Assembly: GCA_963573305.1 (NCBI GenBank)
Contig: OY754338.1
Location: 48,263,531-48,327,530 of the forward strand
Source of the DNA: Pyrrhosoma nymphula
Taxonomy: Eukaryota; Arthropoda; Insecta; Odonata; Coenagrionidae
Length of the DNA stretch: 64,000 nt
Direction: 5' to 3'
The position numbers were made by a program, and so were the translations under genes. The notes below the pieces were generated by a model. That model was given only the letters and a program-made list of their open reading frames with translations, had not been told where the DNA came from and did no database searches. This document shows positions 21,940 to 34,900 of the stretch, piece by piece (positions within the stretch are counted from its first letter, which is position 1; every line of letters begins with the position of its first letter).

Positions 21940-22400
21940 AAGCACTCCCAAACCAGCAGCAGAGACAATATAAAATTCACAGTCACAGCAACAAAATCTA
22001 TGTTTATAACTTACAAACAGATGAAGAACGTTAGTGTTTTGTTATTTGACGGGAGTGCTAACTCCCAAAACAAAATTTCCCCCCAAAATCCCCCATATCA
22101 CTTTATCTCCAAAGCAAGAGCTAACCTGTTCTTTTTAAGGGTGGTTTTTGAATTCAGCAGGTGGAAATACATAAGAATTAACTATTTTTGAGCTAGAAAC
22201 ATTTTCATTGTTGGGCAGTGTAGTTGTTCCACCCATGAAAAACGCAAACTTTTCATTTTCTTTTATTTGGCTAAAGGTTTTTGTACTACTGAGCCTGCTA
22301 CTTAACAGTGATGCAGGTACACAGTGTAAGATTTAACGGGAAGATAATAGTCAATTTGAGAACATAAAAGGGAACAAAAGGCATGGCCAAAATTCCGTCC
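21940..22400. other. Unassigned DNA
   Basis: No recognisable coding or repeat structure. Confidence 0.45.
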
Positions 22401-22408
22401 CGACACAC

Positions 22409-22452
22409 CGATCTGAAAACGCCCGTTGGAATACGGGCGAAATATTTGTCTT
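22409..22452 (+). ncRNA. Hammerhead-ribozyme-like motif
   Basis: CTGAAAA (core CUGANGA with one G-to-A change) is followed by a perfect six-pair stem II, CGCCCG and CGGGCG, around an eight-base loop. Then come GAAA and ATATTTGTC, with GTC as a plausible cleavage triplet. The following sequence, ACCTATCCGGTCAACATCC, looks like the 3' tail of a dispersed Penelope-type repeat. No coding part is attached. Confidence 0.55.
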
Positions 22453-22519
22453 TAACAACTACCTATCCGGTCAACATCCGAGAATACTGGAAAATTCGTA
22501 CATGCTACCCTGGGAGCCG

Positions 22520-24725
22520 CTGTACAGGCGTTTGGTAGGGGTTTTAGGACACTCGCCGCGAATGGGGAAGGAAAAAGTGAAAGAAGGGGGGAGAGGATAG
22601 AGGTAAATAAGTAGGCCATTTATAAGTCCCAGAATCGTAATGTTTCACAATGAAAAAGTCGATTTGAAATTTGAAAGAAAAGCAATTGGTTCGATGTCGC
22701 AAAAATCTACGATAGAACAGTAAAAGGCATAATTACATTTAAAGAATGCCTTTCCAATAATCATAGAAATTATAAAAACACTCTTTCTCGACCATAAACA
22801 CGGAGATTTCGCTTCCACAATGATATTATCTTGCGTGAGCCTTTCGGTTCGGCCATTACTGTGGGCTCCGTTCGAGTTACTCTGCTTCCCTAATGATATT
22901 TCCCACCTCTAATTTGCTTTTCACCCCGCCCTTCATCCTGTTTCTCCACTTGAAGCGTCGTATTTCCTTACATTTTCACCAAGACAACCATTTCATTCTC
23001 TGTCACTCCCAACGTTTCTGTCGCCGTCGTTTCATTCTTGTCAGATCCGTTGTACGTTGTAGCTCCTCGGCAGGCGGTCTTCACAGTACGTTTAAAGTCC
23101 TTATCCCGAGTTGTCTCTGGAATGGAAACGTTCAACTAACGAACCTGCGAGAAAATATTTAACTTTAACACCTTCGAAATGTTCTCTACCAGGCCCGTAT
23201 AATCAACTATAGTGCCGATATTGCATGGCCATTTACGTTTGCATTGAATACGTTCATTCTCGCTAAGGGATATTTTTAGTTTTAGGAAGTTCGTCGAATA
23301 TTCTAAATTTACCTGACACCTATAGTTGGCCAACATTTTCAACTGGGTTCATAGTCAACTTGGAATTCACACAATACGAACATGAAGAAATATTCGTATC
23401 TCAATAAAATTATTTTAGAGTAAATATCGTAACTATCTACCTGGATTATTTGGTTAATTTATTATATTTTTTAATAGATTTTTTGGTCCGTTATATCAAA
23501 TTCAAATGCCATAAAGAGATTATATTATAAAGCTCATACATATTTTTTTATTTGATTATGACAAAAGAATGTTTTTTTCGCTTTGGTTTCAGCTTTGTAT
23601 ATTCTATTGCATTTTGTAATTAAGATACTTGTCTTTTCACTTTCCTGAATGCCTATTTGTAATAATATTTGGGTATTCATATTGGGTGCCACTTGACCTT
23701 AACTGTATCTCAACTTATCTTAGAAAATAAATTATGAAAAACTATCTTTGCATGTGAAAAAAACAGTAAAGAGGAATTGGTAAAAAATGACTAATGACGC
23801 AAAGATTGTTACTCTTCACACGGATTACTATCTTTCCATCATTACTCATTAGGCTTGTTTCTTTTTTGTTGTCATTCAAGACAGTTCTACTCGAAAATGC
23901 TGCTGAGCTGAAACTGCAGAATAATATAGAGCACATGTTTATTCTAGCTGATACCATCGCAATTTTATAGCCAAGTGGGTTTTTCTTATCAATGTATTTG
24001 ATTTTTCCGATTTTGATAATTGGGCACAGAACTATTTTTGGCATAACTTATCCTCAATTTAAAGGTAACTTTTGATTTTTGCGATATCGCAACTGTTTGC
24101 TTCAAGAAATCTTTTCCCTTCAGAAGACCACTTTTGATAGAATTCTTTCGTGGATTTAATTGGATTGTAAGAATTACATAGTGAGGAAAGTAATTGTAAC
24201 ATCTGCTGAACCTGGCGGAAAACTGGCGAAAATTAAAAAAAAAATGTAAAGAAAAATTGAAAGCAATTATGCAAATTCCTTTTATGAGGCTGAAAACTCC
24301 TTTTACAGGATCGTATTTCTGTCTTAACGGCAGTGTGTAAGTTTGTAAAATACCTCAAATTTGAAAATTGCTTCACAAATTATTTTCAAAATTTGAATTT
24401 TTTCTATCTACACTCTGAGTTAGTACTACTGTTATATCAACCTTACCTTTTCTATGTGCTGTTATATCAAACATACCTTTTCTATGGCATTTGGTTTTGG
24501 TATATATTATATTGTTTTTTTTGTTTTCGTTTCAGGGTGAAATAGAAATTTGTCGGCTGGCGTTCACATGCAATATGTATCACCAAGGGATTTCCGCAGC
24601 AGAGGTAAGATTATTCATTTGACTAGTAAATTTTGGGCTGGATACTGCATTCTTATCTTCTTTTAGAAGCGTGAACTGCTTTGACCATTCACCAATAGGA
24701 ATGTCGTTTCGGATTTTTTAAATAA
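22520..24725. other. Unassigned AT-rich DNA with one small tandem duplication
   Basis: No recognisable gene. A 30-bp unit beginning CTGTTATATCAA is repeated twice head to tail at 24429-24458 and 24459-24488 with four differences. Confidence 0.5.
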
Positions 24726-24729
24726 AAAT

Positions 24730-24791
24730 ATTATTATAATGATTTAAATAAAATCTTGCGTCATCACAGTGATTCGAATCATACCAGGCAT
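24730..24791. repeat. Dispersed 62-bp repeat, copy 1
   Basis: Matches 29685-29746 over 62 bp with a single difference, in direct orientation. It includes the palindromic ATTCGAAT that resembles a tRNA B box (GATTCGAATC), so it may be the end of a tRNA-derived SINE. The high identity sets it apart from the older repeats around it. Confidence 0.7.
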
Positions 24792-24799
24792 CATTATTA

Positions 24800-27000
24800 T
24801 TCATCACGATTCATTCAGACTCAATTCATGTCACGCATACCGATGGGTGATATATTCCGATTTTTGGAAAATGTATACACATCTGGAGGAAGCAGCTTGG
24901 CTGAGAAAATTATTGAGATTTCTGCTGAAAGTGTGAAATTGGTAAAGTTGTATGTAATGCAGTTCTCTACCGGTGTAACACACTTCCATGAATGAAATTT
25001 CCTCTTAATCAGATACATTTTCCATTTGGTACCTTTTTTTCAGAAGGTCATTGATTTTTTAGTTTCAAGCTCAACCTATTTCTTTTGCAGCACTTAATTT
25101 AACTATTTTTTCATAATCGCATTTTGAGAAAAAATAGCATCACGCTGGATCATTTAGATTTTTTGTTCAATGGTTGAAAAAGCAGTAACTAAAAAATTGG
25201 TTACTTATGGTTCAACTTTGTGAAAATGGTTGGCTGCTAAATTGGTACATTTACAATGTGTATTTGCATTGATAAAATCACTACTTCCTATCTTACCTAC
25301 TGCCACCCTTTACGACACTCCTCTATTTTCTTATGCGTACATTAGTTTTTGCGGAATAAATATTTGAATTAATAATTGCGAAATAATGAATTTTTAAAAA
25401 GGGGTTCGGATGGTTTCCAAGTTGCTAAATGCTACCCAGCCCCCTACCGACCTCCATATCAATCTCCTTATTTCTTCTAGAGAGGCTCACCGAATATACT
25501 TGCCGATACCGAATGGCTTTACTCTTTTGTAAATAATCATGTTGCCTATTTGGTCGTACATTTAATTAATCACAGAATAGTTACATAGTTTATTTATTTA
25601 GTTTGTAGTGGCTATGTTAATTTCCTGTGAGAATATTGCGCGACAAATTCCGCGAAAACTTAAGATATAGTGTTCTCTAGTGGAATTGTGCCAGGATATT
25701 TTTATCTATACGTTTAATTTATTTTTCTTGTAGGTAGGTTTATTTATCTTTATCTCTGTCTTATATCTTAATGACACAGCTTGGTCTGCATTTCGATTGA
25801 TTCGTCTAAAAAATGATGGCCTCTATAATTTTTCATTCGAAATTCATTCTCTAGTATTGAGGAAATGCTCATACAAGAGTTAACGTTTTTGAAATTTTAC
25901 TCTCATACTTACTTCTTGCATTACGGTCAAAGTTCAAAGCAATGATTTACTTTGTGAGACTCCCTAAATCCAACATTGGTGCGCCTTAAGGTCTTAAAAA
26001 TAATCGGATTTCTTAGACTACCATCGCTCTCTTTTATGTCCCCGGTTTTTTTTATTATTATTTACTCGGTGTCGCTGCTCGGGGTCTATAACCTTCCTCT
26101 TCACTTCAGGAGTCATGAACTGGAATTCACGGAAGCGTTGCGGATTACGTTACCCTTAGATATCCTCCCTCCTTTTCAATCGCGATGCATTTGATGATGA
26201 CCAAATGCTGGATTAGAAGCGATCGATGAAAATAAAAGCAAATTGGAGGGGGAACATCAGAATTTCAGTATCTCCATCCACCCGTGATGGAGCTCTCCTT
26301 TCGTCTGACTTTATGGCTTATGCTGAAGGAAATAAATCTTCTTATTTCTCCGTTTTTAATAATACTTTGTGCCCTGCAATTTCATTATTTTTACTCGGGG
26401 AGTTAATACACGATATTAAATGAGACAGTTGATTTGACGCCGAACGTTACCTAATCCTTCATTCATATTCATTCAGCTGCCTATTAGTTGAGAAGTCATT
26501 TAGCTGTTCACATCTCCATTTTCGGAAGTTGAGTTCAATCGAAGCCGTCAGAAAAAAAGTTTGTTTTCTTTATTCTTATATTTTTGATAGTGACTCTTTT
26601 AATGTTAACTCAGTCAAACTACTAGTTCGTCTGTGCTTATAATTCGGTACTGGAAATTGTAGCTATCTAGTTAATCTTGTTTTCCGTGTTGACTCACCAT
26701 TGACCAAAAGTAATCAAGATAAATGGTCAAAATCTGTTCAGTTTAAAGTAGAATCTTGAGGTCGGCAGAATTTCCTATTGTGAGAAATCTACCTGGACCG
26801 GCAATAAAACCACGGTAATTTGACTTGCCATGCCCATGCAGAATGTAATTATGCCCATGTAGGTATATTATTTTAGAAACATGAGTATGACGGATGGCGT
26901 CTGCGTGTTAATATTTGAAATTGAACGGGGGTAAAATAATGAAATTACGATAATACCTTTCTCTGTTATTTGCTGATTGTTTATTATATTAACAGGTAAT
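24800..27000. other. Unassigned AT-rich DNA
   Basis: I see no coding similarity or repeat structure that I can support. Confidence 0.45.
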
Positions 27001-27008
27001 ATAACGGT

Positions 27009-27240
27009 TTAGGTAGATTTCGCTGAAATAAGGACCATATTTACATATCTATTGTAGTCACTGGACCTTGTCTCATCACGTGGTCTTACTTTTTTTATCA
27101 AAACGTATTTCCTACCTCTCTTCTTCCCATCATTCACAGCGCTTATTTTTTTTCTTTTCCTTCCCCGATTACTCAAAATTCGACCTTCACTCACAGCCTT
27201 CAGCAACCCTTTGCCCCTCATTAAAATTCCATTGAACAAG
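27009..27240 (-). pseudogene. LINE C-terminal fragment (family 2)
   Basis: The 76-residue minus-strand frame contains RGKGLLKAVSEGRI, a basic RGRKRKKIS box and GKKRGRKYVLIKK. These correspond to the GHVLRGEGLLxxVxEGRxxGKRxRGRKR tail found at the C-terminus of many insect LINE proteins. The same tail appears on the plus strand at 46.84-47.21 kb. Only the end of the protein survives. Confidence 0.6.
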
Positions 27241-27628
27241 ATGAATAAATGCTACAGAGGAAGCTAAAGGGTATGGTTCTTGTGTGATTCTCTCAGTGTT
27301 GTCTTAAATCTATGGATGAAATAGGTTGGAGTGCCGCACCTAGACGAAACTGTAGATATTAATGCGTGATACAAAATTGCTCATCAGATGATTCGTAATG
27401 GTAACTAAACGCCTGAAGGTAGATGAATTATACCAAATTACCTAAATATTTACCTCAACTGATCGATGTGATACCGTAGGATAGGAATTCTCTACTTTAT
27501 GAACGAAAATCCATCTGAAATAATGGACTGCCAGTGCCAGTCCCCAAACTCTGCTTTTGAGTCTCCTGTTTATATTATTGCAGGAGGAAAATAGAGGTAA
27601 TGAATTAACCTTTAGTCTTGACGTTTGA

Positions 27629-28416
27629 AATTGTGTAGTAAAAATGGAAAAGGTTGTAAGTGCCAGAAACTAAAATTTTCAGCATTCAATAAAATAAGTC
27701 TAAAAAGTTGAATATTTACTAAAAAAATCTGTTATATATTTATAAAAATATAAAAGCAATAGGAATAACATATAGTACAATTTTTGTTTTTAAATATTTA
27801 AGTGGAAACCAAAAAAAGATGGATAAAGATATAAGTGCCATCTGTTTTTTTGTGGAAAAGGATGTAAGTACCTTGCTTTATTTTTAATAATGATGTAAGT
27901 GAAGGGTTAGTTTTTACAAAAGGATGCAAGGCCAGTATTGTTTAGAAGCTTCTTAATGTATACCATAAATTCAATTTTATAATGTGTTACAAGGATACAT
28001 TATAATAAGTACAAAAGATATTTTGATGAATTTTAGGAATAGTCTTGACTTTCTGAACCTCCTGCTCCTTTCTCAATTATAAATCGAGTTTTAATATTAG
28101 TCAAAATTCCCGCGCATATTAATTGTATCTTTTTAATAGTTTTTTTTTGTTTTTACTGCGCAATTTGGTTTGGTACTGCGCAATAAACAAGGAACATACA
28201 TCATGGCGGGTGGACTTAAATCCTTCTCCACTTCAACCCCGCGCGGCTCTTGCACGGTGCTGACATCTTCCAACTGCTCTACAAGCTAGGGAAAATTTTT
28301 CTGTCACTTACTACCTTGTCTATCTTATTACGCCTGGCTTGTACTTTGCTTTTCACCGAAAAAGTCATTTTTTATTTTTTGGCACTTACATCCTTTTCCA
28401 TTTTTACTAAACAATT
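27629..28416. mobile_element. 788-bp non-autonomous DNA element with 37-bp inverted ends
   Basis: The ends 27629-27665 and 28380-28416 are inverted copies of each other over 37 bp with two mismatches (AATTGTxTAGTAAAAATGG, then AAAAGGxTGTAAGTGCCA). AATT at each extremity may be a palindromic 4-bp target duplication. The innermost word GGATGTAAGTGCC recurs in diverged form at about 27825, 27855, 27891 and 27917 on the plus strand and at 28210 inverted. This looks like an array of subterminal binding sites. The AT-rich body, with a CpG-rich patch near 28.23 kb, has no transposase. It is therefore a MITE-like element mobilised, if ever, in trans. I do not recognise the superfamily. Confidence 0.75.
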
Positions 28417-28419
28417 AAA

Positions 28420-29680
28420 GGTGCGTATAAACTCCTGCATTCCATAAGAATTACGTATGTTGCAATATACACCAGAGGCGCTTAATATACTAAATGACAT
28501 AAAGGGTTATTGTGGCGACGACTGATTTATGAATTAAAGTTACATTTTTTCAAGCTTTACTTTGTGGATAGAGGTTCAGTCTTCATCCGGGATTACGGTC
28601 GCGTAGTTGCTTTTGAGGACAATGTTTCACCCCCTATCCTCCAGACGCATTCGGGTCGAACGTTACTTACATCTTTCATCATCATCTGCAACTAAATATG
28701 TAATTGTGTTATTTACGAAAATGTCTGCATGTACGAAAATGTTTGTATTTCTCTTGCTCTTAATGGCCTGTACCCACAGCGATTAATAAATTGTTTTACT
28801 TTTTTTACTGTATCTGGTCGAAGGTGATTTATGTATTTAATTATCGTATACATATTTCATACTTGCGTCATGCAAATTCCATATCGACCTGAAGACACCT
28901 ACCTCCAGGAGGAAAAACGTTCTCTAAAGCAACGATGCGACTGGAATCTAGGAAGATGTAACTTCTTCTCACTCGATAAAGACGTTGATAATTGCATTAT
29001 AAATATGTAACGCATCTTAGGAAAGAATAAATTAGCGTGGAATGTACGGAATGAGATATATTTTCATATAAGATGAAGGCTATCTTCCACAAAAACGAAA
29101 TACCAAAACCGAGCATGCACAATGCGCATGCAGGCCAATGAAGCTTGGCGTCAATTTCGGGCGAGGGTGGCAATTACCACGCAGCATATTTTTCGACACC
29201 AAAGTGCTAGCGAGCTGATTTTTGTACCAAACAAATATTGCTTTCATCTGTATATCCAATTTAAATAAATGGATTTTCTATAATAAGTGGTGGTGAAAAA
29301 TTAATCAATGCAGTTTCATGTGAAGTTTTAAATGATTGTGTATACTCACCAAAAACCCAGGAAATGTGCTTGATAGTTCATCTAATCGGAAATGGTATCT
29401 AGTCACCGATTGGTGCCATATTATCCAGGAATTAACGAATGAGACAGCTTTGGGGTGGCCTGAAATCCGACGTGGCGCAAGCAACTCGACGGCCGCTAGT
29501 TATCGCTCGCTAACGCGGACATATTCCCAAGAAATCTGAAGGCTATATCCAAATGATAACTGCACCATACTATTCTCCTCAATTAATAATCTTAACGGCC
29601 CTTTTTTTAGTTTTGTTGTTTGAAATGTTGTATTAAACTAGCTTGAGCAATATTTTAAAATTATACTATTAGAAGTCATA
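28420..29680. other. Unassigned DNA
   Basis: Nothing recognisable; all frames short. Confidence 0.45.
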
Positions 29681-29684
29681 ATAG

Positions 29685-29746
29685 ATTATTATAATGATTT
29701 AAATAAAATCTTGCGTCATTACAGTGATTCGAATCATACCAGGCAT
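29685..29746. repeat. Dispersed 62-bp repeat, copy 2
   Basis: Direct-orientation match to 24730-24791 with one difference. The flanking sequences do not align, so the shared block is the whole surviving unit. Confidence 0.7.
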
Positions 29747-29749
29747 AGA

Positions 29750-30735
29750 TGTTATTTGAATTTTATTTTGAATGTATGCAAGTGTAACTAGCATGAAGTA
29801 AAATATGCCGTATTCATAAGACTGAAGTTCATAACAATAAACAAAGTTCACTTATTTTGTGCTTTTAGTAGAATTACTTGTTTCAAGTTGTGCTTTAGTT
29901 TGTGCTTCTGCATAGTTACTTGTTTCACATTGTACGCTAAACACCTTGAACACCAAAGGTGTTATTAATAATATTATGGATCCGTGCCAAATTGTATAGA
30001 AAATGGTCTCTATAATTTTTAGCATTATCTATAAAATTTGTAAAAAAGTGCTTTGTATATTGTGTCAATAGACAAACATAGAAATACAAGAATGGTCATG
30101 TTTTCGTTGCTTCAGTTTGTACATTCTACTGTTAAAAATTGAAATAGTTTCTATGATAATATTTTATCATCCAAAAAAAATTTTATATAACATTTTTATA
30201 GGTAATGTACATTTCAAGGAAATTATTTATAGACAGATGATACTAACGTTTATAAGTTAGGCTGTAATTCTTTCAAATTTTCAAAAATTTCAAAATGTGT
30301 GATTATTGGTAGAATTTTATGTGTGAACAACAATATGTCGATATGTTCTACCTTTATTTACTTTCTGTTACTCTTCGCCTCATCTGATTTCTCTTTTTTC
30401 CGTCTTTCCCTTCTTTAATTTCCCCCTACACCGTCTCTCACGTATGGATCCTTTTCTTTGCCGAAAACTCGCTCTGAAATCCTTTGCCGTATTTATGGCC
30501 AATATTCTTCCACCTGCTCCGCACTGATATCGCCTTTCTCGTGTGAATTTCTGCTGCTGTCTGTAGGTTATCTCACTACGGACCTTATGATTCCTTGTTC
30601 ATCATTGTTAATGGGAATTGATTATTTCACGATTCTTCGCCTCGCATCTATTCGCACATGTACATTTAGTGAACATCTCATGGAAGATACTATGATTTAT
30701 CAAGCTATTAGTAGGAAGGTTCTTCGATGAAAAAT
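29750..30735. other. Unassigned AT-rich DNA
   Basis: No recognisable coding similarity. The 90-residue open frame at 30458-30730 precedes the LINE fragment on the same strand but does not resemble reverse transcriptase. Confidence 0.4.
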
Positions 30736-30739
30736 TAAA

Positions 30740-31030
30740 GAGAGGTGCTTCTTTTCTGTATCCAGACAAATTTTCCAATACGCCTCGAACATTTGGGACC
30801 CTGCACAGAATTATTTAATTAAAAAATAAACAAAATGTAAAAAATCAATCGTGACACTAACATAAAACTCATCGTAAGCATATAATTCCTATCTGCCTTC
30901 CTCCACTCCTTTTCCCTAATCTCTCCCCTTCCATGGCTGGTTTTGTAACACCCCCTACCAGAGCCTCGCCTCTGCGGTAGCTTGCAGGGTAGTATGTCTA
31001 AGTAGATATTGTGAATCATTACACATTTGT
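30740..31030 (+). pseudogene. LINE C-terminal fragment (Jockey/CR1-like)
   Basis: The plus strand gives SRQIFQYASNIWDPAQNYLI followed by lysine-rich sequence. This is the VRPxLEYASxIWDPxxxxLI block that follows the reverse transcriptase thumb in many arthropod LINEs. Further on, PLPFHGW-like and CRVVC-like sequence near 30.93-31.0 kb resembles the usual tail of such elements. The related block IWDPAKRYLI occurs at 63.88 kb. The copy is 5'-truncated. Confidence 0.6.
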
Positions 31031-31084
31031 TTCTGTTTGGACATATTGATTAACTTCATGAGGTGCTTTATAATTTCATTAAGA

Positions 31085-31540
31085 AGATGCAAGTAATTTT
31101 TAAATGAGGTTTTTATGCCTGTAGTTGTGAACTTAACAGATAAAGTTTTATCTCCTTTGAATATACTTATTTCTTAAGCCTGTGATTTTCATCCCCTATA
31201 AGAGAAATATCACGACATTATGCTTCGCAAATGAATAGAAATTACTTTAGTTTAACAATGTTTTTTAATAATTTTCTTTCATTTTAAGAATATGAGAGTG
31301 TATGAAATATTTAGTGTCACATAATAAACATTGACTGAATATCTAAAGCAATGACTCTTAGGTTGACATGTCTAGCAAAATGTCAAATAGTAATTGATAT
31401 AACATTTTCATATGTACGCAAGCTGAAGGAAGTATTTTTAATTAATAAAATACCTTTAACTGAACCTCAAAGTAATGAATTTAATTTAATGAATTTAGAA
31501 TAACTTACATTGAAAAGAGTAAAATATTTTTATATTATAT
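31085..31540. other. Unassigned AT-rich DNA
   Basis: Nothing recognisable. Confidence 0.45.
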
Positions 31541-31541
31541 T

Positions 31542-31978
31542 GGTTAAAAACCACTGTAATTTTCAACCAAATCATAATATGGAAATTATATATCATTTTT
31601 CTAACAGTGGAACTGTTAGACAAATGATATATAGAGTGGAACAGCTGTCAATCCCATTGACGTTTAGTAGGACCATGATTACAGTCAAAATAATAGTCAA
31701 TTATTAATAATAATAAGTAATAATGAAACAAATTGTGTGTTCTTAGAGATTTATTCTAGATAATTGCAAATAGTAGGTTCAGAACCACTGTATTTTTCAA
31801 ACAAAATCTGTTTATCATAATGTGGAAAATAAATATAATTTATCTAACAGTGGAACGTGCTGACGATCCCATAGAGGACCATGTTTACAGTCAAAATAAT
31901 AGTCAATTATTAATAATAATAAGTTATAATGAAACAAATTGTGTATTCTTGCAGATATATTCTAGATAATTGCAAATT
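31542..31978. repeat. Tandem duplication, two units of about 205-230 bp
   Basis: Unit 1 (31542-31772) and unit 2 (31776-31978) share the start GGTT...ACCACTGTA, the middle ACAGTCAAAATAATAGTCAA, and the end TCTAGATAATTGCAAAT. They are strongly alike in the second half. Unit 1 has about 28 extra bases: between two copies of GTGGAAC (near 31617 and 31636) lies an inverted copy of the preceding sequence, creating a hairpin at 31588-31632 with arms TATATCATTT...TCTAACAGT and ACTGTTAGA...AAATGATATA. Confidence 0.85.
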
Positions 31979-31979
31979 A

Positions 31980-34900
31980 TACAAATGTTGATGCATATTG
32001 CTTGAATTTCAATATCATAATGCTTATGTAAAATAATAATTAATGGATATGGGGAAAGAAGTTTAAAATAGAGGTTATGCAAAAATCGTAGCAAATTTTT
32101 TTAAAGCTATGGTAAAATTATTCCACATCTTTGTGCTATTTTCCTATAATTACTTTAATTTTTTACTTTTAACTTGCATATTTAATACTTACAGCAATTG
32201 TTATTCCACTCCTGGAACGTATAAGGTCACTCTTGGGATGATATTATCTCAATAGTGAATGCCTACGATGGCATTTCTAAGTAAACCTCTAATCCAAACG
32301 CTTTGTACTTAACAGTTCGCGTTTCCGTCGGTAATAAACTCGTTTCCTGTAATTCAGGATGAGCCCCTACTTTAGCTTTAATCTTTCTAACTCTTCAGTT
32401 AATTCTTCCTCATGGCTTTAATTGGGACTTGGTGAGAAGCATACGCAATATCTAGGGCAAAGTAAACCCCAAATTTGCATTTCAGACCGAAATGGAATCC
32501 GCACACCCTACGGAGTAAAAATGGAATTTGATTTGACGAAAAGTATTTCTGAGACTGGTGAATTTAATACAAATGCAGATCTTTCTCATTTTATTGCTTA
32601 GGTATGCCTTAATTTTGGACTTTGGCTACTCGAAATGAAAATAGCGAAATAATAACTGTCCTAAATCATGAAAGATTGAAAAGTTATTCATGTGTTCGTG
32701 TATATAAAGTGTAAAGCGCACTTTTTCTATTTTGAAAATCAAAATTGCCTTTTATTCGCCATGTCTTCGAAACCTGTCAGACGCTTACATCGTATTACGT
32801 ATTTTCAAATGTGTTTGCAATCTATTTGGGTTCAGTCCATAGTTAATTTGCTACTTATAACTTCTGTGCAACCACTAACCTGAACATTTTTAAAGACTCA
32901 GCCATTTTACTTTGAAAACTGAGATACTTATATTTGTTTCATTTCACATAGTCATAATCCATTCCCATTTGTAATGTACCCTGCTGCTTAGTGGAATTAG
33001 AACTCTCAATATTACTCATGAATTACGTTAATAACGTGAATTAGAATTCTAGCTCTATCATATGTTCTAAACAAATATTATCAATGCCTGTCCAAGTTTT
33101 TAATAATCACGCTATAACTATTTAAGCTCCATCGAAGTAATTACCTTGAGAATGATAGAGAATGTATTGAAAACAGCGTTTTTAAACATAATTGCGGCTG
33201 AAATTCCATTGCTAACTTTCAATTTTCACTCTACAATCATGGTTTAGTTAACATATATGGTCAGGTTCATGGAATGATATCTATTTGGTGGATGTGTACG
33301 GATTTTGTAATTGTGTAATTAATTATACAGTCATGCGTAGATCAGCGACAAACTTGATGTGGATAAAATATTAATGTTGGTGGTATACGTAGCGCAGCTG
33401 ATAACGTAACATTTTAGGAAGTAAACATAACATTGAACTAACATTATGGGTCTGGTGTGACTAAGTAAAGGCATTGTTGTGTTGAAGTTGAATGAATCCA
33501 TTAAAGTCTTCTTTGGGAAGAAGGATTGGGATGGTAAACCGATCGCCAACTACTTTTCATTACATTTTTTAATTAATTACGGTTCCGAAATTGCAGGGTC
33601 ATTTTTCATAGTGAAACGAGATCTGAATAAGCTATTATTTAAAGTTTAATAAAATTATTGTTAACGGTTATAATTATTTTTTACTTTCCATTCGTAGAGG
33701 AAGAAAGCACGGCTCATTGGAATTCACTAAATCATAAAACTCCATAAACAATGACCATCAAACTTTTCTCTAAATTGGTTGCTGGACCCTAAAAAACCTT
33801 TTCTCTTTCACTCACAAGGGTTTTCGTTTTCATCACGTTAATCTTCATGTTGTATTCTTAAAGTACTTAATATTCCACTCAAGGATTCTTGCAGGTCTTC
33901 TGGTCTCTTAGAAATTTCTGCGAAATGAAGGATTTTAGGTTTCTTCTCCACTTTCCTTAATTCCTATCTAATGGGCTTCCTTGGTTATTTCTATCAAGTA
34001 AATGTCAGTGCCCGAAATGGATTGCATCCATATGTATCTTTTATGTTTAGCTTCCAAAATATTAAATTACTTGAAAACTTTCAATGTAGTTCTGTCATTA
34101 TAAAAAAACTTTAAAAACTTAAAAAAGGTTTTGACAAGTCACTTGCAGAAGCAAGCGTATTGTTCGTTTAAACAACATTCAATTAGGCTCTGCACGAGCT
34201 CGTAAAAAATGTTTCGTTAGATTAAACTCCTTCGGAGGCTGTTGCAGAAGAAACGGGCCAAAGTATCGTCTTTGTATAAACCCATCCTTGGATAGTCAGA
34301 TACAACACTTACAAATCAGTCGAGCCACTTTACGGGTTGATAAACTTAGAAACTTGGCCGTCGAGAGACATTGCTGGTAATGATAATAAATCTAGCATTA
34401 GTATTCAAAATTAAAATAAAATTATTTTCGGTTGATTGCTGTTGTAGTGAAAGAGCAAGAGATTTCAGAGATTCCGGAAAGGGGTTGAATTCAGACGCCA
34501 GTAAAAGCGTGGATCAAGGGCTGATTTGAAGGAAAAGTTATTGTTTTTCGAGGTTTCTTCGTCGGGAAGTAGAAGGAAGAGTGGGGGAATAATTGTTCGT
34601 AGCATAGATCTGTGGAGTGCCTAATAATTGCGATTTGCTCGAGAGCGTCCATTTATAGGCATTCAATCATGAAAACTAAATTTCGAAACTCATACGAAGC
34701 CAATCCAATAACAACCAAGTTTATCTGCCAAGTTTATTAGTAGGGTACAGGTTCTATGTCTATATTTATCCCTCTGTACTTTATTCTGTCATTAAGTAAA
34801 TGAACCTGGCGGTTTGCTGCATGGATATAACTTTAAGGATGACTTTGGCTTGCACGTGTTTCCCTGTATGTCGTATATAAAGTTATGTGTTTTATTCATT

